Of a stretch of DNA of 6,148 nt, positions 1 through 5,160 are shown in pieces. Source of the stretch: an uncultured Solirubrobacteraceae bacterium (GTDB lineage Bacteria; Actinomycetota; Thermoleophilia; Solirubrobacterales; Solirubrobacteraceae). The notes under the pieces were generated by a model, which saw only the letters and a program-made list of their open reading frames with translations, searched no databases and was not told the origin of the DNA. The stretch is from the NCBI GenBank assembly GCA_902806215.1, contig CADCVT010000309.1, forward strand, positions 1 to 6,148. The letters run 5' to 3'. Both the position numbers and the translations under genes were made by a program. How positions within the stretch are numbered: the first letter of the stretch is position 1; each line of letters begins with the position of its first letter.

Positions 1-1983
1 AAGTACCACCACGGCGCGCAGGGCTCCTACCAGCTGCCGTCGGGCGAGGCGATCCTCGTCAACCTCGAGTCGAACCCGTCGCACCTCGAGTTCGTCGACC
101 CCGTCGTGGTCGGGGCGACGCGCGCGGCGCAGACGACCCGCCAGGGCCCGCACGCCCACCAGGACACGAGCGCCGCGGTGCCGGTCCTGCTGCATGGCGA
201 CGCCGCGTTCCCGGGTCAGGGCGTGGTCGCGGAGACGCTCAACCTCCAGGCGCTCGACGGCTACCAGGTCGGCGGCACCGTCCACATCATCACGAACAAC
301 CAGGTGGGCTTCACGACCGAGCCCGACGACTCGCGCTCGACGCGCTGGGCGTCGGACCTGGCCAAGGGCTTCGACGTCCCGATCATCCACGTCAACGCCG
401 ACGATCCCGCCGCCTGCATCTCCGCGGTGCGCCTCGCCTTCGCGTTCCGCCAGGAGTTCGGCCACGACGTCGTCATCGACCTCATCGGCTACCGCCGCTA
501 CGGCCACAACGAGGCCGACGAGCCCGCCTACACGCAGCCCGAGATGTACGCGAAGATCAAGGGCAAGAAGCGCGTCGCCGACCTCTTCGCCGAGCGCCTG
601 ATCGAGCAGGACGTCGTCAAGACCGAGGACGTCGAGCAGCGCAAGTCCGAGATCTGGGACGAGCTCACGAGTCTCCACCAGGAGCTCAAGGCCGCGATCA
701 AGGCCGCCGCCGAGGAGGGCTCGGTCGAACAGCCCACCGGCGAGTACCAGCTCGACCGCTCGCCGTCGCCCGAGGTCAAGACCGCGGTCTCGGCCGAGCG
801 TCTCCAGGCGCTCAACGAGGAGCTCCTCCGCACGCCCGAGGGCTTCACCGTCCACCCCAAGCTCGTCCGCCAGCTCGAGAAGCGCGCGAAGGCGCTCGGC
901 GAGGAGGGCGGCATCGACTGGGCGCACGCCGAGGCGCTCGCCTACGCGTCGCTGCTCACCGAGGGCACCCCGGTCCGCCTCACCGGCCAGGACGTCGAGC
1001 GCGGCACGTTCTCGCAGCGTCACCTCGTCCTGCACGACGCGAAGACCGGGCAGAGCGTCTGCCCGATCCAGAACCTCCCGGGCGCGCTCGCGCCGTTCGA
1101 GCTGCACAACTCGCCGCTGAGCGAGATCGCCGCCGTCGGCTTCGAGTACGGCTACTCGCAGGAGGCGCCGGAGACGCTCGTGCTGTGGGAGGCGCAGTTC
1201 GGCGACTTCGTCAACGGCGCGCAGGTCATCATCGACCAGTTCATCGTGTCGGGCCTGGCCAAGTGGGGCCAGACGTCACGGCTCACCCTGCTGCTGCCGC
1301 ACGGCTACGAGGGCTCGGGCCCGGAGCACTCCTCCGCGCGCCTGGAGCGCTTCCTCGCGCTCGCCGCCGAGGGCAACATCCGCGTCGCGAACCTGACCAC
1401 GCCGGCCCAGTACTTCCACCTGCTGCGCCGCCAGGCGCGGATCGCCAAGCAGCGCCCGCTCGTCGTCATGACCCCGAAGTCGCTGCTGCGCCTGCCGCAG
1501 GCGACGAACCGCATCGAGCACCTGTCGGAGACCAAGTTCTTCCCGGTGCTCGGCGAGCCGCGCGTCGCGATCGAGGAGGTCAAGCGCCTCGTCCTGTGCA
1601 CCGGCAAGGTCTACTACGACCTCGTCCACTCGCCGTCGCGCGAGGGCAACACGGGCGTCGCGATCGGCCGCGTCGAGCTGCTGTACCCGTTCCCCCAGGC
1701 CGAGGTCCTCGAGCTCATCAACACCTACCCGAACCTCGAAGAGGTCGTGTGGGCGCAGGAGGAGCCGCGCAACAAGGGCGCGCGCGCGTACATGTTCCCG
1801 CGCCTCATGCAGATCATGCCGGAGCACCTCGAGTTCGGCTACATCGGCCGTCCCGAGCGCGCCTCGCCGGGCGAGGGCTACCCCGCCGCCCACGTCGCAG
1901 AGCAGTCCCGGATCGTCGACACCGCACTCGATCTGAACAAGCCGGTCTCGCAGTTCCCCCGGAAGCTTCCGGGCGACCGCTAG
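1..1983 (+). CDS. sucA: 2-oxoglutarate dehydrogenase E1 component (SucA/Kgd family), 5' part missing
   Basis: Thiamine-diphosphate enzyme that decarboxylates 2-oxoglutarate in the TCA cycle and passes the succinyl group to the lipoyl E2 partner. The frame is open from base 1, so the gene starts before the window; 660 codons are visible. The first residues, KYHHG, match the KYHxG segment of the family, followed by NPSHLE and DPVVVG. Next come the ThDP/Mg motif (GDAAF at visible residues 66-70, NNQ at 99-101), GHNEADEP (168-175), GQDVERGTF (329-337), EAQFGDF (397-403) and HGYEGSGPEHSSARLERF (434-451), all family hallmarks. The end is colinear with E. coli SucA apart from a tail of about 13 residues. 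A GTG at 106 lies inside conserved sequence and is not the start. About 300 N-terminal residues are missing, more if an E2-like acyltransferase domain is fused as in mycobacterial Kgd, which cannot be seen here. It ends in TAG, 7 bp before the GroES-like gene. Confidence 0.97.
   Translation, partial: KYHHGAQGSYQLPSGEAILVNLESNPSHLEFVDPVVVGATRAAQTTRQGPHAHQDTSAAVPVLLHGDAAFPGQGVVAETLNLQALDGYQVGGTVHIITNNQVGFTTEPDDSRSTRWASDLAKGFDVPIIHVNADDPAACISAVRLAFAFRQEFGHDVVIDLIGYRRYGHNEADEPAYTQPEMYAKIKGKKRVADLFAERLIEQDVVKTEDVEQRKSEIWDELTSLHQELKAAIKAAAEEGSVEQPTGEYQLDRSPSPEVKTAVSAERLQALNEELLRTPEGFTVHPKLVRQLEKRAKALGEEGGIDWAHAEALAYASLLTEGTPVRLTGQDVERGTFSQRHLVLHDAKTGQSVCPIQNLPGALAPFELHNSPLSEIAAVGFEYGYSQEAPETLVLWEAQFGDFVNGAQVIIDQFIVSGLAKWGQTSRLTLLLPHGYEGSGPEHSSARLERFLALAAEGNIRVANLTTPAQYFHLLRRQARIAKQRPLVVMTPKSLLRLPQATNRIEHLSETKFFPVLGEPRVAIEEVKRLVLCTGKVYYDLVHSPSREGNTGVAIGRVELLYPFPQAEVLELINTYPNLEEVVWAQEEPRNKGARAYMFPRLMQIMPEHLEFGYIGRPERASPGEGYPAAHVAEQSRIVDTALDLNKPVSQFPRKLPGDR
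1958..1973. repeat. 16-bp perfect palindrome at the sucA 3' end
   Basis: The sequence cccggaagcttccggg equals its own reverse complement. As RNA it can fold into a 6-bp stem with an AGCT tetraloop. It sits inside the last codons of sucA (residues P-R-K-L-P-G), 7 nt before the stop and 17 nt before the TTG start of the GroES-like gene. No T-run follows, so it is not a standard terminator. It could affect translation or mRNA processing at this junction, or be chance. Confidence 0.5.
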
Positions 1984-1990
1984 ACGCGCG

Positions 1991-2287
1991 TTGCCTGACG
2001 TCCTTCGCCCGCTGTTCGACCAGGTCGTGATCAAGGAGCTCGAGCCCGAGCGGATGCGCAAGTCCGGGCTGCTCGTCCCTCAGGGGACGCACGACCTGCC
2101 ACCGAACGAGGGGATCGTGCTCGCCGTCGGCGACGGTCCTCCCGATCTCGTCGACTTCAAGATGCCGGTGCACGTCGGCGACCACGTCGTGTTCCCGCGG
2201 TCGGCCGGCGTGTGGGTCGAGGTCGAGGACGAGCGGCTGCTCGTCTGCCGCGTCCGCGAGATCCTCGGCGTGATCGAGTCCGGCTAG
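1991..2287 (+). CDS. groES: GroES-like 10-kDa co-chaperonin, TTG start
   Basis: A 98-residue protein, against 97 for E. coli GroES. GroES forms a heptameric lid on the GroEL folding chamber in the cytosol. It opens with LRPLFDQVVIK (5-15), corresponding to IRPLHDRVIVK of E. coli. SGLLVPQG (25-32) corresponds to the mobile loop, with LLV in the place of the IVL tripeptide that contacts GroEL. GIVLAVGDG (41-49), VHVGDHVVF (60-68) and a C-terminal ILGVIE complete the fold. The roof-loop segment is shorter than in E. coli. TTG at 1991 is the start that gives the full-length fold; no clear Shine-Dalgarno precedes it, and the spacing of 7 bp from sucA suggests translational coupling or co-transcription. 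No groEL lies next to it in the window, which is unusual for groES. It may be a second, diverged paralogue. Confidence 0.87.
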   Translation: MPDVLRPLFDQVVIKELEPERMRKSGLLVPQGTHDLPPNEGIVLAVGDGPPDLVDFKMPVHVGDHVVFPRSAGVWVEVEDERLLVCRVREILGVIESG

Positions 2288-2300
2288 CGGGTCAGGCCAC

Positions 2301-2771
2301 CTAGTCGATCACGCGGCCGACGACGATCCGCTTGACCTTGCCGGTCTTCGAGATGAGGAAGTCGGTGACGACGCGGCCGGGCACGAACGAGCCGATGTAG
2401 CAGTGGTCGAGGCCGAACTCGACCCTGCAGGTGGCTCGCCTGACCTTGGCGTCGACCGCGGCGCGGGTCGAGCCGATCCCGATGCCGTTCGAAAGCCGCT
2501 CGGTCTTGCTCGTCGTGGTGACACTGAGCATCCTCGAGCTGCTCCTCGTGCCGTCGAAGGACATCTCGGTGAGCCCGTAGCGCAGGACGCGGACCCGCCC
2601 GATGATCTCGTCGCGCTCGATGGTGGACTCCGACGGCTCCCCGAGCTCGTCCTGGACCGCCGTGACGGTCATGCCGAGCCGCACGCCCTTCATGCCCTCC
2701 TGCGGGACGATCGTCGCGCCGGCGGTCGGGGGGACGAGCAGCATCGCGGCGAGCGCGAGAAGGAGCCTCAT
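2301..2771 (-). CDS. small secreted protein with two similar G-x-GMT-like motifs, function unknown
   Basis: A 156-residue protein that I cannot assign to a named gene. Residues 1-19 look like a Sec signal peptide: an Arg at position 2, a Leu/Ala-rich core and an A-G-A cleavage site before TIVPQ. The mature part contains GVRLGMTVTAVQDELGEP (29-46) and a second copy-like segment, GIGIGSTRAAVDAKVRRATC (96-115). These resemble the motif seen in BamE/SmpA-like and related secreted domains, where G-M/S-T starts a helix ending in LG-x-P. Cys115 and Cys124 could form a disulfide outside the cell. The end (134-153) looks like the FxISKTGKVKRI strand pair seen in such domains. Start: ATG at 2771, 29 bp after the cobalamin-binding gene on the same strand, so possibly co-transcribed. 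A TAGAGT hexamer (2785-2780, minus) could also be a -10 element just upstream. It ends 13 bp from groES, tail to tail. Confidence 0.8.
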   Translation of the reverse strand: MRLLLALAAMLLVPPTAGATIVPQEGMKGVRLGMTVTAVQDELGEPSESTIERDEIIGRVRVLRYGLTEMSFDGTRSSSRMLSVTTTSKTERLSNGIGIGSTRAAVDAKVRRATCRVEFGLDHCYIGSFVPGRVVTDFLISKTGKVKRIVVGRVID

Positions 2772-2800
2772 GCCTGCGGACTCTACGCCTCGCGGCGGGT

Positions 2801-3460
2801 TCAGACGGGATCGGCGAGCGCGACGATGACGTCGAGGGCGTCGCGCGCGTTGGCCGCGTAGCGGACGCGGTCGTCGTCGCGGAAGCGGTCGGGAACGCCG
2901 AGGCCTCCGACGAGGATCCCCTTCGGCGCGTGGCCGGACCGGAGGATCTCCTCGAGCGCGTTGCCGAGCTGGCCCGCCGGGCCCGCCATCGTCACCGACA
3001 GGCCGACGATCTCCGGCCGGTGCTTGGCCACCACGCCGGCGAGCGTGTTCACCGGGACCGAGGCCCCGAGGAACTGCACGTCGAAGCCGTGGCCCTCGGC
3101 GAGGTCGGCGATCATCCGCAGGCCGGTGGTGTGGCCCTCGGCTCCGACGGCGGCGAGCAGGATCCGCTCGCGCGAGCGCCGCGGGTAGACCGTCGCCCGG
3201 CGGCTGACGAGCCGCATGACGTCATAGGCGATGCCGGTCGCGAGGTGCTCGTCGGCGATCGACATGCGCCCCGTCTCCCACTGGTGGCCGACCTCGGCCA
3301 GCGCCGGCGCGATGACGTCGACGTAGAGGCCGGCGACGTCCATGCCGCCGGTGAGCGCGTCGAGCGCGATCAGCTCCGCGACGTTCGCCTCGCCGCGCTC
3401 GAGCGCGCGGACGAACTCATCGCGGACGGTCGCGACATCCGTGTCGGTGGCGCTGTCCAC
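2801..3460 (-). CDS. stand-alone cobalamin-binding protein with CarH-type cap (W-x9-EH), GTG start
   Basis: A 219-residue protein with two parts. Residues about 10-90 form a B12-binding cap helical domain with W61, then nine residues, then E71-H72 (QWETGRMSIADEH). This W-x9-EH pattern is known from CarH photoreceptors, where it surrounds the adenosyl group of AdoCbl. Residues about 97-217 form the Rossmann-like cobalamin domain: E108-G-H110-T-T-G113 (the D/ExHxxG motif, H110 the expected lower ligand), S155-V-T157 and G185-G186. MerR-type CarH has an N-terminal DNA-binding domain; here only about 10 residues precede the cap, so any output must go through a partner. Other readings are a methyltransferase corrinoid protein, though the W-x9-EH motif argues against that, or a regulator acting on another protein. 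The start is GTG at 3460; the frame upstream hits TAG at 3472-3470, so no longer start is possible. It is the only gene here ending in TGA. The small secreted gene follows 29 bp later. Confidence 0.88.
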   Translation of the reverse strand: MDSATDTDVATVRDEFVRALERGEANVAELIALDALTGGMDVAGLYVDVIAPALAEVGHQWETGRMSIADEHLATGIAYDVMRLVSRRATVYPRRSRERILLAAVGAEGHTTGLRMIADLAEGHGFDVQFLGASVPVNTLAGVVAKHRPEIVGLSVTMAGPAGQLGNALEEILRSGHAPKGILVGGLGVPDRFRDDDRVRYAANARDALDVIVALADPV

Positions 3461-3463
3461 AAC

Positions 3464-3480
3464 GGTGTTCTATCCAGAAC
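3464..3480 (-). promoter_or_regulatory. possible leaderless -10 (TAGAAC) within a short inverted repeat
   Basis: On the minus strand TAGAAC (3472-3467) lies at -12 to -7 relative to the GTG at 3460, the distance expected for a -10 box of a leaderless actinobacterial transcript, although the consensus last T is missing. The same bases lie in the inverted repeat GTTCT-N4-AGAAC (3467-3480), which could be an operator. No Shine-Dalgarno is seen between here and the GTG. The evidence is spacing and pattern only. Confidence 0.3.
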
Positions 3481-3506
3481 GCGCCCGGCGAATCACCGCC
3501 GGGCGC
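3481..3506 (-). terminator. 10-bp perfect hairpin, second of two tandem hairpins
   Basis: GCGCCCGGCG (3481-3490) pairs perfectly with CGCCGGGCGC (3497-3506) around a 6-nt loop. In the minus direction it follows the larger hairpin at 3514-3568, and it lies only 20 bp before the GTG of the cobalamin-binding gene. There is no T-run. It could be a back-up terminator for the protease gene, or a leader element of the B12 gene if transcription begins upstream. Confidence 0.6.
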
Positions 3507-3513
3507 GCTGCAA

Positions 3514-3568
3514 CGAGGGAACCCGCGGTGCGCCAGGGTGGCGCACCGCGGGTCTGACTGCCCCCTCG
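3514..3568 (-). terminator. strong stem-loop downstream of the serine protease gene
   Basis: ACCCGCGGTGCGCC (3521-3534) and GGCGCACCGCGGGT (3540-3553) form a perfect 14-bp stem with a 5-nt loop. An outer pair, CGAGGG (3514-3519) with CCCTCG (3563-3568), can lengthen it across an internal loop. It starts 9 bp after the protease stop codon in the minus direction. GC-rich terminators without a clear U-tract are usual in high-GC actinobacteria, so it most likely ends the membrane protein/protease transcript. Confidence 0.8.
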
Positions 3569-3577
3569 CTCCGGGCT

Positions 3578-4312
3578 CTAGATCGTGCGGAGCGCGACGT
3601 TGAAGCCGCGGGCGGCGGCGTCGCGGAACACGAACTCCAGGTTGTTGCCGCCCTCGCCGGCATGGGCGACGGTCAGCGCGTTGCTGTTGGCGGCGACGCC
3701 GACCGTGTTGACGATCCCGAAGGCCTTGTTGCCGTCGGTCACGTTGGCCACCGGACCACCCGAGTCACCCGAGATGACCGCGCCGAGCACGAGGTGCTCG
3801 GTCCCGTCGGTGAAGTTCAGGACGCCCTTGCGCTGCTCCTGGGAGGGCTGGGTGTTGCTGAAGCCGACGCCGTGGCCGGAGAACTGGATGATGTCGCCCT
3901 TCTTCGCGGTCGCGCTCGTCGAGACGCCGGTCGGGATGCCGGGCCAGCCCTTCAGCGCCGGGTTGACCTTGGACACGTCCGCGGCGTCGATCTCGATGAA
4001 CGCGTAGTCGCGGCCGGGCTCGTCGGCGTTGCCGAGGAACGCGACCTGGCCGATGCGCTCGATCTCGCTGCCGAGCGCGCCGGTTGCGAGCGAGACCTGC
4101 TGGCCGACCGCCGAGACGCAGTGAGCGGCGGTGCCGCCGTAGACCTTGCCGGCCTGGGCGCCCTGGCCGTCGTAGATCCAGTTGAGCGTGCAGTACGAGC
4201 CGTCGGCGACGATCGCGACACCGGGCTGGATGGTGTTGGCCTGCGCGGACGAAGCGCCGAAGGCAAGGCCGAGCGCAGCCACAGCGGCGGCGGAGATGGT
4301 CTTGAGGTGCAT
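3578..4312 (-). CDS. secreted chymotrypsin-fold (S1) serine protease
   Basis: A 244-residue extracellular peptidase from the ATG at 4312. Residues 1-25 form a clear Sec signal peptide (MHLK, an Ala/Leu-rich core, SSAQA cleavage). The triad is complete: His64 in TAAHC, Asp102 in RDYAFIEID and Ser184 in SGDSGGPV. Cys41 and Cys65 are placed for the usual disulfide next to the catalytic His. The mature region begins about 15 residues before Cys41, so there is no long pro-region of the alpha-lytic protease type and no IVGG activation site. An ATG at 4348, 9 bp after the upstream gene, would add 12 residues (MTCAATSRTLLG) ahead of a self-sufficient signal peptide; I prefer 4312, but neither start has a good Shine-Dalgarno. 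The gene follows the membrane protein gene on the same strand, probably in one operon, and ends before two hairpins. The substrate cannot be told; it could also be a binding or housekeeping exoprotease. Confidence 0.92.
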   Translation of the reverse strand: MHLKTISAAAVAALGLAFGASSAQANTIQPGVAIVADGSYCTLNWIYDGQGAQAGKVYGGTAAHCVSAVGQQVSLATGALGSEIERIGQVAFLGNADEPGRDYAFIEIDAADVSKVNPALKGWPGIPTGVSTSATAKKGDIIQFSGHGVGFSNTQPSQEQRKGVLNFTDGTEHLVLGAVISGDSGGPVANVTDGNKAFGIVNTVGVAANSNALTVAHAGEGGNNLEFVFRDAAARGFNVALRTI

Positions 4313-4320
4313 GCCGAGGA

Positions 4321-4343
4321 GTGTGCGAGAGGTCGCCGCACAC
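4321..4343. promoter_or_regulatory. 7-bp inverted repeat upstream of the protease start
   Basis: GTGTGCG (4321-4327) and CGCACAC (4337-4343) are perfect inverted arms with a 9-nt spacer. The element ends 8 nt before the ATG at 4312 and lies between the stop of the membrane gene and the protease signal peptide. It could be a repressor operator or an mRNA hairpin controlling translation. If the longer start at 4348 were used it would be coding, which is one reason to prefer the shorter start. Confidence 0.4.
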
Positions 4344-4357
4344 GTCATGAGTGGTCA

Positions 4358-5101
4358 CTACTCGACTTGCGCCTCGGGGTCGCGCGCACGCAGATCGAAG
4401 AACAGGAGCGTGCCGAGCAACGCGACAACCGACGACCCTGCCGTCCCGAAGAGGATCTCGAAGACGGCGAACTCGATCCCCTCGTCGCCGAAGGCCAGGC
4501 TGATCGCGCTCGCGACGAGACTCGCGACGACCGAGAGCACGAACCCGATGAGGATCGACAGCGCGAGCTGGATGCCGAGCACCCGAAACCACTGGTACCG
4601 CACGAGGTCGATGCTCCGCCGCAGCGCGGCGATCGGGCGATGCCCCTCCACCACGACCGCCTGCGCGCCGAAGTAGCCGGCGACCGCGAACCAGAGCCCG
4701 GGCACCACGAGCAGGGCGAGGCCGATCGCGCAACCCAGGAGGTAGAGGAGGACGACGGCGAGCACCGGGCCGGCCATCCGCGCGGTGGCCGCGAGCGACC
4801 GGCGGATCGTCGGGCGGCGCCCCGCGCCGGCGTCCTGGACCGCGACGACGTGCATCGCCGTGACGAGCGCCGGGACCAGAAGCCAGTCCGCGACGGCCGA
4901 CGCGACTGTGGGCCCGGTCGTCCGATCGGCGTCCGAGTCGCCGAGGGTCCCCGCCCAGAGCCCGTCGACGAGGAGGTCGACCGGTACGACGACGAGCGCG
5001 GCGAGCGTGAAGAAGACCGGGAAGTGCCGCACCCACAGCGACATCGTGATCCCGAAGAGCGCGCGCAGGTCGCGAGGCTGGTCGAGGTCGAGCGGGCGCA
5101 C
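4358..5101 (-). CDS. multi-pass membrane protein of the GPDPase_memb (PF10110)-like type
   Basis: A 247-residue integral membrane protein with five or six hydrophobic segments (about 27-50, 66-88, 110-150 as two, 172-203 and 212-236). The segment RPIAALRRSIDLVRYQWFRVLG (156-175) and the end LLFFDLRARDPEAQVE resemble the glycerophosphoryl diester phosphodiesterase membrane-domain proteins common in Actinobacteria, which lack the catalytic domain and have no settled function. The assignment rests on these two motifs by memory, so the family is likely but not certain. The start chosen is GTG at 5101, giving a short soluble N-terminus DLDQPRDLRALFGITM; an ATG at codon 20 (5044) is an alternative close to the first membrane segment. 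It ends in tandem in-frame stops, TAG then TGA (4360-4355). It lies 59 bp from the divergent zinc-ribbon gene, so the two may share control, and it is probably co-transcribed with the protease. Confidence 0.85.
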   Translation of the reverse strand: MRPLDLDQPRDLRALFGITMSLWVRHFPVFFTLAALVVVPVDLLVDGLWAGTLGDSDADRTTGPTVASAVADWLLVPALVTAMHVVAVQDAGAGRRPTIRRSLAATARMAGPVLAVVLLYLLGCAIGLALLVVPGLWFAVAGYFGAQAVVVEGHRPIAALRRSIDLVRYQWFRVLGIQLALSILIGFVLSVVASLVASAISLAFGDEGIEFAVFEILFGTAGSSVVALLGTLLFFDLRARDPEAQVE

Positions 5102-5120
5102 CCCAAGCCGCTGCCCGCGG

Positions 5121-5149
5121 TGGAGATGCTCAAACGCGTTCGTTACCGT
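5121..5149 (+). promoter_or_regulatory. possible promoter for the zinc-ribbon gene in the 59-bp divergent region
   Basis: TGGAGA (5121-5126), 17 nt spacer, TACCGT (5144-5149) matches the shape of a sigma-70-type promoter (4 of 6 at -35; TAnnnT at -10), placing the start of transcription a few bases before the ATG at 5161. The same region holds a palindrome, AACGCGTT (5133-5140), and three CGTT units (5137-5140, 5141-5144 and 5147-5150). It lies between two CCGCGG sites (5115-5120 and 5151-5156). No clear minus-strand promoter for the membrane gene was found. Confidence 0.3.
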
Positions 5150-5160
5150 TCCGCGGCGAG

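Noticed and set aside
106..108. GTG as the start of the E1 gene
   Set aside because: The frame is open from base 1, and the preceding residues (KYHHG, NPSHLE, DPVV) match the conserved E1 family.
1185..2061. Open frames overlapping sucA and groES on both strands
   Set aside because: They overlap strongly conserved E1 coding sequence and give low-complexity Arg/Ala/Pro products.
3467..3480. LexA/SOS-box reading of GTTCT-N4-AGAAC
   Set aside because: The actinobacterial SOS box has the opposite arm order (GAAC-N4-GTTC type), so the arms do not fit; kept only as an unnamed inverted repeat.
3461..3577. Cobalamin riboswitch upstream of the B12-binding gene
   Set aside because: The gap is too short and holds two simple hairpins; no B12-box-like segment or the multi-stem layout is visible.
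3765..5036. Long minus-strand frame across the membrane and protease genes
   Set aside because: It is an Arg/Pro/Ala-rich shifted reading of the same strand; the other frame has the triad, signal peptide and membrane helices.
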